Below are positions 49,987 to 60,421 of a stretch of 64,000 bases of DNA, in pieces (positions within the stretch are counted from its first letter, which is position 1; the number at the start of each line of letters is the position of its first letter). A program made the position numbers and the translations under genes. The notes beneath the pieces are model-generated. The model was not told the origin of the DNA, made no database searches, and worked only from the letters and a program-made list of their open reading frames with translations. The stretch is from contig NZ_JALHAP010000068.1 in assembly GCF_025215095.1 (NCBI RefSeq), forward strand, positions 46,232 through 110,231, in the 5' to 3' direction. Origin of the DNA: Dryocola boscaweniae (lineage in GTDB: Bacteria; Pseudomonadota; Gammaproteobacteria; Enterobacterales; Enterobacteriaceae).

Positions 49987-51213
49987 ATGAGTAGCGTAGA
50001 TATTCTAGTTCCTGACCTGCCTGAGTCCGTTGCCGATGCGACCGTTGCAACATGGCATAAAAAACCGGGTGATACCGTAACCCGTGACGAAGTGCTGGTG
50101 GAAATCGAAACTGACAAAGTGGTACTGGAAGTACCGGCGTCCGCAGATGGTGTCCTGGATGCTGTTCTGGAAGATGAAGGCACGACGGTGACCTCCCGTC
50201 AAATTCTGGGCCGCCTGCGCGAAGGCAACAGCTCTGGCAAAGAAACCTCAGCCAAAGCAGACAGCAAAGAGTCCACGCCGGCCCAGCGTCAGCAGGCTTC
50301 CCTGGAAGAGCAAAATAACGACGCCCTTAGCCCGGCTATTCGCCGCCTGATTGCCGAGCATTCGCTGGATGCCAGCGCCATCAAAGGCAGCGGCGTTGGC
50401 GGTCGTATCACTCGTGAAGACGTTGATAAGCATCTGACTCAGGCGAAAGCAGCCGAGCCTGCTCATGCAAAAGCAGCGCAAGAAACCAAAGCGCCGGCGG
50501 CCCCTCTGGCTGGCCGCAGCGAAAAACGCGTGCCGATGACTCGTCTGCGCAAGCGTGTCGCCGAGCGTTTGCTGGAAGCGAAAAATTCCACCGCCATGCT
50601 CACCACCTTTAACGAAGTGAACATGAAGCCGATCATGGAACTGCGTAAGCAGTACGGTGAAGCCTTCGAGAAACGTCACGGCGTACGCCTGGGCTTCATG
50701 TCCTTCTATATTAAAGCGGTTGTTGAAGCGCTGAAACGCTATCCGGAAGTGAACGCTTCTATCGACGGCGAAGATGTGGTTTACCATAACTACTTTGACG
50801 TCAGCATTGCGGTATCCACACCGCGTGGTCTGGTTACGCCGGTGCTGCGCGATGTCGATACCATCGGCATGGCGGACATCGAAAAACGCATCAAAGAGCT
50901 GGCGGTAAAAGGCCGTGACGGCAAGCTGACCGTTGAAGACCTGACCGGCGGTAACTTCACCATCACCAACGGCGGTGTGTTTGGTTCCCTGATGTCTACC
51001 CCGATAATCAACCCGCCGCAGAGCGCGATCCTGGGTATGCACGCTATTAAAGACAGGCCAATGGCGGTCGACGGTAAAGTTGAGATCCTGCCGATGATGT
51101 ACCTGGCGCTCTCGTACGATCACCGTTTGATCGACGGCCGCGAGTCTGTCGGCTATCTGGTAGCGATTAAAGAGCTGCTTGAAGACCCGACTCGTCTGCT
51201 GCTGGACGTGTAG
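49987..51213 (+). CDS. sucB: Dihydrolipoamide succinyltransferase (2-oxoglutarate dehydrogenase E2)
   Basis: SucB forms the core of the complex and transfers succinyl groups to CoA. The 408 residues have one lipoyl domain with the modified lysine in [10 protein letters not shown] (residue 44 region), an E1/E3-binding domain ([31 protein letters not shown]), an Ala/Glu/Lys-rich linker, and the catalytic domain ending with [11 protein letters not shown]. Slightly longer than E. coli (405) in the linkers. E3 (lpd) is encoded elsewhere. Confidence 0.97.
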   Translation: MSSVDILVPDLPESVADATVATWHKKPGDTVTRDEVLVEIETDKVVLEVPASADGVLDAVLEDEGTTVTSRQILGRLREGNSSGKETSAKADSKESTPAQRQQASLEEQNNDALSPAIRRLIAEHSLDASAIKGSGVGGRITREDVDKHLTQAKAAEPAHAKAAQETKAPAAPLAGRSEKRVPMTRLRKRVAERLLEAKNSTAMLTTFNEVNMKPIMELRKQYGEAFEKRHGVRLGFMSFYIKAVVEALKRYPEVNASIDGEDVVYHNYFDVSIAVSTPRGLVTPVLRDVDTIGMADIEKRIKELAVKGRDGKLTVEDLTGGNFTITNGGVFGSLMSTPIINPPQSAILGMHAIKDRPMAVDGKVEILPMMYLALSYDHRLIDGRESVGYLVAIKELLEDPTRLLLDV

Positions 51214-51220
51214 TAAACCT

Positions 51221-51298
51221 CTGGCGGGTGGCGCTTTGCTCACCCGCCCTACAAATATCACCTGCCTTGTAGGTCGGATAAGCGAAGCGTCATCCGAC
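51221..51298. repeat. Two REP units in the sucB-sucC gap
   Basis: The units ctggcgggtggcgctttgct...cacccgccctaca (51221-51253) and ttgtaggtcggataagcgaa...catccgac (51267-51298) are REP-type palindromes in tandem. They separate the 2-oxoglutarate dehydrogenase genes from the succinyl-CoA synthetase genes of the same operon. Confidence 0.8.
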
Positions 51299-51343
51299 GT
51301 AGATTGATGACCTACCTGTTTTTATGAAGGATGGATAGAACTC

Positions 51344-52510
51344 ATGAACTTACACGAATATCAGGCGAAACAATTGTTTGCTCGGTATGGTTTACCGGCT
51401 CCGGTCGGTTACGCCTGCACCACACCGCGTGAAGCTGAAGAAGCGGCCTCTAAAATTGGCGCAGGTCCGTGGGTGGTGAAATGTCAGGTTCATGCCGGTG
51501 GCCGCGGTAAAGCGGGCGGCGTGAAAGTGGTTAACAGCAAAGAAGACATTCGCGCCTTTGCTGAACACTGGCTCGGTAAGCGCCTGGTGACTTATCAAAC
51601 TGACGCCGGCGGCCAGCCTGTTCATCAGATTCTGGTAGAAGCTGCGACTGACATTGATAAAGAGCTGTATCTTGGCGCGGTAGTAGACCGCAGCTCACGT
51701 CGCGTGGTGTTTATGGCTTCCACCGAAGGCGGCGTGGAAATCGAAAAAGTGGCGGAAGAAACCCCACATCTGATCCATAAAGTTGCGCTGGATCCGCTGG
51801 CGGGCCCAATGCCTTACCAGGGTCGCGAACTGGCGTTCAAACTGGGCCTGGAAGGTAAGCAGGTTCAGCAGTTCACCAAAATCTTTATGGGTCTTGCGAA
51901 TATCTTCCTTGAGCGTGATTTGGCGCTTATCGAAATCAACCCGCTGGTTATCACCAAGCAGGGCGATTTGGTTTGCCTCGACGGTAAACTGGGCGCCGAC
52001 GGCAACGCATTGTTCCGCCAGCCAGAGCTGCGTGAAATGCGTGACCCAAGTCAGGAAGACGCTCGTGAATCTCAGGCTGCGCAGTGGGAACTGAACTATG
52101 TGGCGCTGGATGGCAACATCGGCTGCATGGTTAACGGTGCGGGCCTTGCTATGGGCACCATGGACATCGTTAAGCTGCACGGCGGCGAACCGGCTAACTT
52201 CCTGGACGTTGGCGGCGGCGCAACCAAAGAGCGCGTAACCGAGGCGTTCAAAATCATTCTGTCCGACGACAAAGTGAAAGCCGTTCTGGTTAACATTTTC
52301 GGCGGTATCGTACGTTGCGATCTTATCGCTGACGGTATTATCGGCGCGGTTGAAGAGGTAGGCGTGAACGTTCCGGTCATAGTTCGTCTGGAAGGCAACA
52401 ACGCTGAACTGGGCGCGAAGAAACTGGCTGATAGCGGCCTGAACATCATTGCAGCAACAAGTCTGACGGATGCAGCACAGCAGGTTGTTGCTGCCGTGGA
52501 GGGGAAATAA
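51344..52510 (+). CDS. sucC: Succinyl-CoA synthetase beta subunit
   Basis: SucC binds nucleotide (ATP-grasp) and succinate in the only substrate-level phosphorylation step of the TCA cycle. The 388 residues begin [20 protein letters not shown]. The ATP-grasp region has [16 protein letters not shown] and the C-terminal domain [17 protein letters not shown]. Its stop overlaps the sucD start by one base, so the subunits are coupled one to one. Confidence 0.98.
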   Translation: MNLHEYQAKQLFARYGLPAPVGYACTTPREAEEAASKIGAGPWVVKCQVHAGGRGKAGGVKVVNSKEDIRAFAEHWLGKRLVTYQTDAGGQPVHQILVEAATDIDKELYLGAVVDRSSRRVVFMASTEGGVEIEKVAEETPHLIHKVALDPLAGPMPYQGRELAFKLGLEGKQVQQFTKIFMGLANIFLERDLALIEINPLVITKQGDLVCLDGKLGADGNALFRQPELREMRDPSQEDARESQAAQWELNYVALDGNIGCMVNGAGLAMGTMDIVKLHGGEPANFLDVGGGATKERVTEAFKIILSDDKVKAVLVNIFGGIVRCDLIADGIIGAVEEVGVNVPVIVRLEGNNAELGAKKLADSGLNIIAATSLTDAAQQVVAAVEGK

Positions 52511-53382
52511 TGTCCATTTTGATCGATAAAAACACCAAGGTAATTTGCCAGGGTTTCACCGGCAGCCAGGGGACTTTCCACTCCGAACAGGCGATTGCAT
52601 ACGGTACTCAAATGGTTGGCGGCGTAACGCCAGGTAAAGGCGGCACCGAGCACCTCGGCCTGCCGGTCTTTAACACCGTGCGCGAAGCAGTAGAAGCAAC
52701 TGGCGCAACCGCGTCTGTCATCTATGTTCCGGCCCCGTTCTGCAAAGACTCCATTCTGGAAGCTATTGATGCAGGCATTAAGCTGATTATCACCATCACC
52801 GAAGGTATCCCGACGCTGGATATGCTGACGGTGAAAGTGAAACTGGACGAAGCCGGCGTGCGCATGATTGGGCCTAACTGCCCGGGCGTTATCACCCCAG
52901 GCGAGTGCAAAATCGGCATTATGCCGGGTCATATCCATCTGCCGGGCAAAGTGGGTATCGTTTCCCGCTCCGGTACGCTGACTTATGAAGCGGTTAAGCA
53001 GACCACCGATATTGGTCTGGGCCAGTCCACCTGCGTGGGTATCGGCGGCGACCCAATCCCTGGCTCTAACTTCATCGATATTCTGAAGATGTTCGAAGAA
53101 GATCCGAAGACTGAAGCCATCGTTATGATCGGTGAGATCGGCGGTAGCGCGGAAGAAGAAGCCGCGGCTTACATCAAGGATCATGTAACCAAGCCGGTTG
53201 TAGGCTATATCGCCGGTGTTACCGCGCCTAAAGGCAAACGTATGGGCCATGCGGGCGCCATCATTGCCGGGGGTAAAGGTACTGCTGACGAGAAATTCGC
53301 AGCGCTGGAAGCTGCAGGCGTGAAAACCGTACGCAGCCTCGCTGACATCGGTGAAGCCCTGAAGGCGATTCTGCCGCAATAA
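52510..53382 (+). CDS. sucD: Succinyl-CoA synthetase alpha subunit
   Basis: SucD binds CoA and carries the phospho-histidine. The 290 residues have the CoA-binding Rossmann fold ([28 protein letters not shown]) and the active histidine in [18 protein letters not shown] (about residue 246). It is the last gene of sdhCDAB-sucABCD; the 3' region after it resembles the SdhX small-RNA locus. Confidence 0.98.
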   Translation: MSILIDKNTKVICQGFTGSQGTFHSEQAIAYGTQMVGGVTPGKGGTEHLGLPVFNTVREAVEATGATASVIYVPAPFCKDSILEAIDAGIKLIITITEGIPTLDMLTVKVKLDEAGVRMIGPNCPGVITPGECKIGIMPGHIHLPGKVGIVSRSGTLTYEAVKQTTDIGLGQSTCVGIGGDPIPGSNFIDILKMFEEDPKTEAIVMIGEIGGSAEEEAAAYIKDHVTKPVVGYIAGVTAPKGKRMGHAGAIIAGGKGTADEKFAALEAAGVKTVRSLADIGEALKAILPQ

Positions 53383-53467
53383 AACTTTTCCCCGCTTTGG
53401 CGGGAAAAGGGTAGAACTAATAATAAATGTTCGACATGGTTGGCCGCCCTTTGGGTGGCCTTTTTTA
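53383..53467 (+). ncRNA. Candidate SdhX (RybD) small RNA with the suc operon terminator
   Basis: In E. coli the 3' untranslated region of sucD is processed into the small RNA SdhX, which links TCA activity to acetate kinase expression. Here the 85 bases after sucD have a first hairpin (ttttccccgc ... gcgggaaaa), a single-stranded AT-rich part (aataataaatgttcgacat), and an intrinsic terminator (ggccgccc / gggtggcc plus TTTTTT, 53442-53466), the usual shape of an Hfq-bound 3' UTR small RNA. Identity is inferred from position and shape. Confidence 0.6.
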
Positions 53468-54233
53468 TGGCTAAAAATCTGTTATTGCATTGGTATACAA
53501 CAAAAAAATGGGTTTATAGATGTAAAATATTTCGATTTTGCGTCGTTCCTGTACGCGGTTTTTTCATTTTATCTATTCGTCTTCTTCTCAGGTAACCTTT
53601 TAAAAAATAATGATTTGTTAATATGTTTATCATTAATAGTAAATATATTGTGAATTTCACCTGTCCGCTGAGGTTTTCACGCTTTAATAACGTGAAGTGA
53701 TTAGCACAAGTTAAAGCGTCAATGGCAAAAGTGCATTTGCCATCCATAGTTTAAATAGTTGGCATTTATTTATAGTTAGTCTACAGCGCTTAACTTAGCG
53801 CTATAATCACGAACACTTTGTTAACAATGTATTTACCATTCATTCTTCAGCGAAACGTTATTAACAAAAGCAAGATTATATGCGCCAGATCAATATCTAA
53901 GGCTGGCTTAATAACCGCGAAAAGGGGAAAATTGCTGTAGATCAAACTGGCTGTATAGCGATATTTTCGCTATAAATTGATCACTGTCGAGAAACGCAAA
54001 AAACGCTAAGCAAATACCTATTTATTGTAAGGAAATTGCAGGGTAATATATTTGCGGATTATTTTAGGCTTTTATTAACGTATTTGTAACCTTTTCCCTT
54101 TTGTCGTCACATTTGAATAAATGTGCTGGCGAAGGGATATCTGGAAGCGAATGTTTTTGTATTAGGGCATGCGTTGTGGAAGCCTGCGGGCCTTCCACTG
54201 TCGGAGTCTTCATGCGAAGAGCAAGGAGTCAAG
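53468..54233. promoter_or_regulatory. Long cydA control region
   Basis: This AT-rich 766-base gap holds no credible gene; a 77-codon minus-strand ORF at 53514-53747 lacks homology. It should contain the multiple cydA promoters known in E. coli. GTTAAC/TGTTAA-type words near 53819-53870 resemble ArcA sites. TTGATCACTGTC near 53977 and TAGATCAAA near 53938 resemble FNR half-sites. A tagcga/tcgcta repeat is at 53956-53972, and a 7-base stem gtggaag/cttccac at 54176-54198 lies in the leader. In E. coli K-12 mngRAB occupies part of this interval. Confidence 0.6.
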
Positions 54234-55802
54234 ATGTTTGATATTGTCGAACTGTCGCGCTTACAGTTTGCCTTGACCGCGATGTACCACTTCCTGTTTG
54301 TGCCGCTGACGCTGGGTATGGCGTTCTTGCTGGCCATTATGGAAACGGTTTACGTTCTGTCGGGTAAACAAATTTATAAAGATATGACCAAGTTCTGGGG
54401 CAAGTTGTTTGGTATCAACTTTGCTCTGGGGGTTGCCACCGGGTTGACCATGGAGTTCCAGTTCGGGACTAACTGGTCTTACTATTCTCATTATGTGGGC
54501 GACATTTTTGGTGCGCCGCTGGCCATTGAAGGCCTGATGGCATTCTTCCTCGAATCCACCTTCGTTGGTCTGTTCTTCTTCGGTTGGGATCGCCTCAGTA
54601 AAGTGCAGCATATGGCGGTGACCTGGCTGGTAGCGCTTGGCTCCAACCTTTCCGCGCTGTGGATTCTGGTTGCGAACGGCTGGATGCAAAACCCAATCGC
54701 TTCGGATTTCAACTTCGAAACCATGCGTATGGAAATGGTCAGCTTCGCTGAGCTGGTCCTTAACCCTGTTGCGCAGGTTAAATTCGTTCATACCGTTGCT
54801 TCTGGCTACGTTTGCGGCGCGATGTTCGTTCTGGGCATCAGCTCTTATTACATGCTTAAAGGCCGTGACTTCGCGTTTGCGAAGCGCTCTTTTGCCATTG
54901 CTGCAAGCTTTGGTATGGCGGCAATCCTGTCCGTTATCGTGCTGGGGGATGAGTCCGGTTACGAAATGGGGGACGTGCAGAAAACCAAACTGGCAGCCAT
55001 TGAAGCCGAGTGGGAAACTCAACCGGCGCCGGCAGCCTTTACGCTGTTTGGCATTCCTGACCAGGATAAGCAAGAAAACCGTTTCGCGATTCAAATTCCG
55101 TACGCGCTGGGCATCATCGCGACGCGTTCTGTTGATAAACCCGTCACCGGTTTGAAAGAACTGATGGTGCAGCACGAAGAGCGTATCCGTAACGGCATGA
55201 AGGCTTACAGCCTGCTTGAAGAATTACGTGCCGGGACAACTGACCAGACCGTGCGTGACAACTTCAATAACGTTAAGAAAGATCTTGGTTACGGTCTGCT
55301 GCTGAAGCGCTATACCCCGAACGTCACCGACGCGACGGAAGAGCAAATTCAGAAAGCGACAAAAGATTCTATTCCACGCGTTGCGCCGCTGTACTTTGCG
55401 TTCCGTATCATGGTGGGCTGCGGCTTCCTGATGCTGTTTATTATTGCGGCGTCGTTCTGGACCGTGACTCGTAATGCTATCGGATCGAAAAAATGGCTGC
55501 TGCGTGCGGCGCTTTATGGCATTCCACTGCCGTGGATCGCCATCGAATCCGGCTGGTTTGTAGCTGAATATGGCCGTCAACCGTGGGCGATTGGTGAGGT
55601 GCTGCCAACCGCAGTCGCCAACTCCTCGCTGACCGTGGGCGATCTGCTCTTCTCTATGATTCTGATTTGCGGTCTTTACACGCTGTTTATGGTGGCCGAG
55701 CTGTACCTGATGTTCAAATTTGCTCGCCTTGGGCCGAGTAGTCTGAAAACGGGTCGCTATCACTACGAGCAGTCCTCCGTATCTTCACAGCCGGCACGCT
55801 AA
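54234..55802 (+). CDS. cydA: Cytochrome bd-I ubiquinol oxidase subunit I
   Basis: CydA holds hemes b558, b595 and d and oxidises ubiquinol with high oxygen affinity. The 522 residues equal E. coli. His19 in LTAMYHFLF is a heme d/b595 ligand, and the Q-loop lies between helices 6 and 7. The start at 54234 follows AAGGAG. The frame is open for 37 further codons upstream, but that part contains the leader hairpin and lacks homology. cydB follows after 15 bases. Confidence 0.97.
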   Translation: MFDIVELSRLQFALTAMYHFLFVPLTLGMAFLLAIMETVYVLSGKQIYKDMTKFWGKLFGINFALGVATGLTMEFQFGTNWSYYSHYVGDIFGAPLAIEGLMAFFLESTFVGLFFFGWDRLSKVQHMAVTWLVALGSNLSALWILVANGWMQNPIASDFNFETMRMEMVSFAELVLNPVAQVKFVHTVASGYVCGAMFVLGISSYYMLKGRDFAFAKRSFAIAASFGMAAILSVIVLGDESGYEMGDVQKTKLAAIEAEWETQPAPAAFTLFGIPDQDKQENRFAIQIPYALGIIATRSVDKPVTGLKELMVQHEERIRNGMKAYSLLEELRAGTTDQTVRDNFNNVKKDLGYGLLLKRYTPNVTDATEEQIQKATKDSIPRVAPLYFAFRIMVGCGFLMLFIIAASFWTVTRNAIGSKKWLLRAALYGIPLPWIAIESGWFVAEYGRQPWAIGEVLPTAVANSSLTVGDLLFSMILICGLYTLFMVAELYLMFKFARLGPSSLKTGRYHYEQSSVSSQPAR

Positions 55803-55817
55803 GACAGGAGTCGTGAA

Positions 55818-56957
55818 ATGATCGATTATGAAGTATTACGTTTTATCTGGTGGCTGCTGGTTGGCATTTTGCTGATTGGTTTTGCCGTTACCGACGGCTG
55901 GGATATGGGGGTGGGGATGTTGACCCGCTTCCTGGGCCGTAACGACACCGAACGTCGTATTATGATCAACTCTATCGCCCCGCACTGGGACGGTAACCAG
56001 GTGTGGCTTATCACCGCAGGCGGCGCGCTGTTTGCTGCCTGGCCAATGGTCTACGCAGCGGCGTTTTCCGGCTTTTATGTGGCGATGATTCTGGTGCTGG
56101 CATCCTTGTTCTTCCGCCCGGTAGGCTTTGACTACCGCTCTAAGATCGAAGATACCCGCTGGCGCAACATGTGGGACTGGGGCATTTTTGTCGGTAGCTT
56201 TGTGCCGCCGCTGGTCATCGGCGTGGCGTTTGGCAACCTATTGCAGGGCGTCCCTTTCCATATGGACGAGTACATGCGTCTGTTCTACACCGGTAACTTC
56301 TTCCAGTTGCTGAACCCGTTTGGTCTGCTGGCGGGCGTAGTGAGCGTTGCGATGATCCTGACGCAGGGCGCGACTTACCTGCAAATGCGTACGGCAGGTG
56401 AGGTCTATCTGCGCTCCCGTGTGACTTCACAAGTTGCGGCTCTGGTGACGATGGTATGCTTCGCCCTGGCAGGCGTTTGGGTGATGTACGGCATTGACGG
56501 TTATGCAGTAACTTCCGTTATTGACCATCATGCGCCGTCGAATCCGCTGGCAAAAGAAGTGGTACGTGAAGCCGGCGCCTGGCTGGTGAATTTCAACGCT
56601 ATGCCGTCTCTGTGGGCTATTCCTGCGTTGGGCGTTGTTCTGCCGCTGCTGACCGTGTTAACAGCGCGTATGAACCGTAGCGCGTGGGCGTTCCTGTTCT
56701 CGTCCCTGACGCTGGCCTGCATTATCCTGACGGCGGGTATCGCGATGTTCCCGTTCATCATGCCATCCAGCACTGTGCTGAATGCGAGCCTGACAATGTG
56801 GGATGCGACTTCCAGCCAACTGACGTTGAATGTGATGACCTATGCTGCTGTGGTATTCGTCCCAATCATTCTGGCCTACTCGGGCTGGTGTTACTGGAAA
56901 ATGTTCGGTCGTATCACCAAAGAACATATTGAAAGCAACACCCACTCTCTGTACTAA
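55818..56957 (+). CDS. cydB: Cytochrome bd-I ubiquinol oxidase subunit II
   Basis: CydB is the structural partner of CydA, 379 residues with about nine membrane helices, starting MIDYEVLRFIWWLLVGILLIGFAVTDGWDMGVG, where the conserved GWDMGVG is diagnostic. It ends HIESNTHSLY. It lies between cydA (15-base gap) and cydX (14-base gap) in one operon. Confidence 0.97.
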   Translation: MIDYEVLRFIWWLLVGILLIGFAVTDGWDMGVGMLTRFLGRNDTERRIMINSIAPHWDGNQVWLITAGGALFAAWPMVYAAAFSGFYVAMILVLASLFFRPVGFDYRSKIEDTRWRNMWDWGIFVGSFVPPLVIGVAFGNLLQGVPFHMDEYMRLFYTGNFFQLLNPFGLLAGVVSVAMILTQGATYLQMRTAGEVYLRSRVTSQVAALVTMVCFALAGVWVMYGIDGYAVTSVIDHHAPSNPLAKEVVREAGAWLVNFNAMPSLWAIPALGVVLPLLTVLTARMNRSAWAFLFSSLTLACIILTAGIAMFPFIMPSSTVLNASLTMWDATSSQLTLNVMTYAAVVFVPIILAYSGWCYWKMFGRITKEHIESNTHSLY

Positions 56958-56971
56958 GTAAGGAGCTGATT

Positions 56972-57082
56972 ATGTGGTACTTTGCATGGATTCTGGGGAC
57001 GCTTCTTGCCTGTGCATTTGGCATCATCACGGCGCTTGCGCTTGAGCACATCGAAGCGAAAGCCGGGAAAGAAGAACACTAA
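56972..57082 (+). CDS. cydX: CydX, small subunit of cytochrome bd-I
   Basis: A 36-codon gene reading MWYFAWILGTLLACAFGIIT and then ALALEHIEAKAGKEEH. One membrane helix covers residues 4-24. CydX stabilises the heme d site of the CydAB oxidase in E. coli (37 residues there). The ATG follows AAGGAGC, and the stop overlaps ybgE by one base. Easily missed because of its size. Confidence 0.95.
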   Translation: MWYFAWILGTLLACAFGIITALALEHIEAKAGKEEH

Positions 57083-57375
57083 TGGAAGTAATTATCGCAA
57101 AGGTATATGCGGTAATGGATAAGAGCCCCTTGAGGGCTCTTTCCTTAATAATGGCGCTGGTCCTGGCTGGTTGCATCTTCTGGGACCCCTCGCGCTTTGC
57201 CGCAAAGACCAGCGGGCTTGAAATCTGGCACGGTTTCCTGCTGATGTGGGCCGTGTGCGCCGGGGTGATTCACGGGGTGGGATTTCACCCGAAGAAAGTT
57301 CTCTGGCAGGGCATTTTCTGTCCTTTAATCGCTCAACTTGTGTTGCTGGCCGGGCTGCTGTTTTTCTTCGCTTGA
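57082..57375 (+). CDS. ybgE: YbgE, cyd operon membrane protein
   Basis: A 97-residue inner-membrane protein with three hydrophobic segments and the conserved stretch FWDPSRFAAKTSGLEIWHGF. It is conserved at the end of cydABX operons in enterobacteria; its role is not known. It starts one base inside the cydX stop. Confidence 0.93.
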   Translation: MEVIIAKVYAVMDKSPLRALSLIMALVLAGCIFWDPSRFAAKTSGLEIWHGFLLMWAVCAGVIHGVGFHPKKVLWQGIFCPLIAQLVLLAGLLFFFA

Positions 57376-57404
57376 GGCTTTGCTCAGCCTAATCTGATTT
57401 ACTT

Positions 57405-57440
57405 AAAATTTATGGGTTTTCACAGGCCCATAAATTTTTA
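57405..57440 (+). terminator. Terminator of the cydABX-ybgE operon
   Basis: A perfect 12-base stem (aaaatttatggg / cccataaatttt) with T residues, 30 bases after ybgE. A short aggct/agcct repeat precedes it at 57375-57390. Confidence 0.85.
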
Positions 57441-57522
57441 CCTAACGTTTAATACTACCCATTCCCAACCCTCATCCTCTTGCGTATAGTAGCAACGTTT
57501 AATTGCATTACCGGGATGTAAA

Positions 57523-58610
<1,088 letters not shown>

Positions 58611-58620
58611 GGGGTAAGTC

Positions 58621-59046
58621 ATGGCCAGACGTACACGTGGTCGTCGTGAACTAAAGTCAGAAATTAACATCGTACCTCTGTTGGACGTGTTGCTGGTGCT
58701 GTTGCTGATTTTTATGGCAACGGCTCCCATCATCACCCAGAGCGTTGAGGTGGACTTGCCGGATGCGACAGATTCGCAAACGGTAAGCAGTAACGATGAG
58801 CCTCCGGTCATTATTGAAGTGTCCGGGGTAGGGCAGTACAGCGTGGTGGTTGAAAAAGACCGGATGGAACAATTGCCGTCTGAGCAGGTTGTTGCTGAAG
58901 CCCAGCGTCGTCTGCAGGCAAATCCTAAAACGGTCTTTTTGATCGGTGGTGCGAAAGATGTCCCGTATGAGGAAATCATTAAGGCACTTAACCTGCTGCA
59001 CAGTGCAGGGGTCAAATCCGTCGGTCTGATGACGCAGCCAATCTGA
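58621..59046 (+). CDS. tolR: TolR, stator/plug subunit of the Tol-Pal system
   Basis: A 141-residue protein with a short cytoplasmic N-terminus, one membrane helix (LLDVLLVLLLIFMATAPIIT) with the proton-carrying Asp in PLLDVL (about residue 22), and a periplasmic peptidoglycan-binding domain. It follows tolQ after 10 bases with a GGGG ribosome site. Confidence 0.97.
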   Translation: MARRTRGRRELKSEINIVPLLDVLLVLLLIFMATAPIITQSVEVDLPDATDSQTVSSNDEPPVIIEVSGVGQYSVVVEKDRMEQLPSEQVVAEAQRRLQANPKTVFLIGGAKDVPYEEIIKALNLLHSAGVKSVGLMTQPI

Positions 59047-59074
59047 TCCATCTCGCTATATTTGGGAACTGATA

Positions 59075-60292
59075 GTGTCAAAGGCAACCACAGAAAACGA
59101 TAAGCTCAAGCGCGCGATAATCGTCTCAGTGATCCTGCATATCATCTTGATTGCAATCCTGATATGGAGTTCGTTTGACGAGCACATAGACGCCAGTGCG
59201 GGCGGCGGCGGTGGATCGTCCATTGACGCGGTCATGGTCGATCCGGGTGCCGTGGTGCAACAGTACAATCGCCAGCAGAATCAGCAGGCGAGCAGTAAGC
59301 GAGCAGCGGAGCTTCGCGAAAAGCAGGCGCAACAACAGGCTGAAGAGCTTCAGGAAAAACAGGCCGCTGAACAGCAGCGTCTGAAAGCACTGGAGAAAGA
59401 ACGTCTGGAAGCGCAGGAGCAGGCAAAGCAGCAGGCCGAGGAGCAGAAAAAGGCGCAAGAAGCAGCTAAAGAAGCGCAGGAACAACAGAAACAGGCCGAA
59501 GCGGCTGCGGCGAAAGCCAAAGCAGACGCTAAAGCCCAGGCTGATGCTCAGGCGAAGGCTGCGGAAGAGGCGGCGAAGAAAGCCGCTGCCGACGCACAGA
59601 AAAAAGCTGCTGAAGAAGCGGCAAAAAAAGCAGCCGACGCACAGAAAAAGGCGGCTGCTGATGCAGCAGCCGCAGCGAAGAAGGCTCAGCAAGACGCTGA
59701 GAAGAAAGCGGCTGCCGAGGCGGCTAAACAAGAAGCTAAAGAAGCGGCCAAAGCTGCAGCGGCCGAAAAAGCCGCCGCGGAGAAAGCCGCAGCCGATAAG
59801 GCTGCCGCTGCAAAAGCTGCTGCAGACAAAAAAGCGGCTGCTGATGCAAAGAAAAAAGCTGCAGCTGAGAAAGCAGCGGCCGATAAAGCCGCAGCCGAGG
59901 GCGTTGACGACCTCTTTGGCGATCTGAGCTCAGGTAAGAATGCACCGAAAACCGGCGGCGGAGCGAAAGGAGATAGCGCAGCCGCGGCCGGGAAAGGGAA
60001 TAATAAAAACAATGGCGCAACTGGCGCTGAAATCAGTGGTTACGCGGGACAGATAAAAGCAGCAATTGAGAGCAAGTTTTATCAGGACCCTGCCTTCAGT
60101 GGCAAGACCTGCTCGTTGCGCATAAAACTGGCTCCTGATGGTTTACTGCTTGATATTAAATCAGAGGGTGGCGACCCGGCTCTTTGCCAGGCTGCCATTG
60201 CGGCAGCGCGTCTGGCGAAGATTCCAAAGCCGCCAAGCCAGGATGTTTATGAAGTTTTCAAAAACGCGCCTATCGACTTTAAGCCCCAGTAA
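59075..60292 (+). CDS. tolA: TolA, trans-envelope linker of the Tol-Pal system
   Basis: TolA spans the periplasm and links TolQR to Pal and TolB. The 405 residues comprise an N-terminal membrane helix (AIIVSVILHIILIAILIWSSF), a glycine-rich hinge, a very long Ala/Lys/Glu helix (about residues 65-280; E. coli 421-residue protein has a longer one) and a globular C-terminal domain with two cysteines (SGKTCSLRIKL, PALCQAAI). The start is GTG at 59075. Repeats in the helix make this the most length-variable gene here. Confidence 0.96.
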   Translation: MSKATTENDKLKRAIIVSVILHIILIAILIWSSFDEHIDASAGGGGGSSIDAVMVDPGAVVQQYNRQQNQQASSKRAAELREKQAQQQAEELQEKQAAEQQRLKALEKERLEAQEQAKQQAEEQKKAQEAAKEAQEQQKQAEAAAAKAKADAKAQADAQAKAAEEAAKKAAADAQKKAAEEAAKKAADAQKKAAADAAAAAKKAQQDAEKKAAAEAAKQEAKEAAKAAAAEKAAAEKAAADKAAAAKAAADKKAAADAKKKAAAEKAAADKAAAEGVDDLFGDLSSGKNAPKTGGGAKGDSAAAAGKGNNKNNGATGAEISGYAGQIKAAIESKFYQDPAFSGKTCSLRIKLAPDGLLLDIKSEGGDPALCQAAIAAARLAKIPKPPSQDVYEVFKNAPIDFKPQ

Positions 60293-60421
60293 AATTTTCC
60301 TGACAAAGTTAGGAAAAACTTACCAGGATTAAGTCACAGTGAATTGGTAGTTTTGTGTATTTGGGGTCGTTAAAATTCTGCTAAATTATCGTGGGCTTTG
60401 GGTCCGGATAAGGGAGATATG

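Noticed and set aside
52096..53379. 427-codon open frame on the minus strand across sucC-sucD
   Set aside because: It mirrors two well-supported genes and crosses their junction. No start signal or domain is seen.
53514..53747. 77-codon minus-strand ORF between sucD and cydA
   Set aside because: AT-rich, with a Lys/Asn/Ile-rich product typical of random open frames in non-coding DNA. No ribosome site.
54123..54233. N-terminally extended CydA starting at 54123
   Set aside because: The strong ribosome site and full homology begin at 54234, and the E. coli length of 522 residues is reached exactly from there.
59300..59910. Low-complexity A/G/C-rich repeats as a possible tandem-repeat element
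   Set aside because: They encode the Ala/Lys/Glu helix of TolA in frame without interruption, which is the normal structure of that family.
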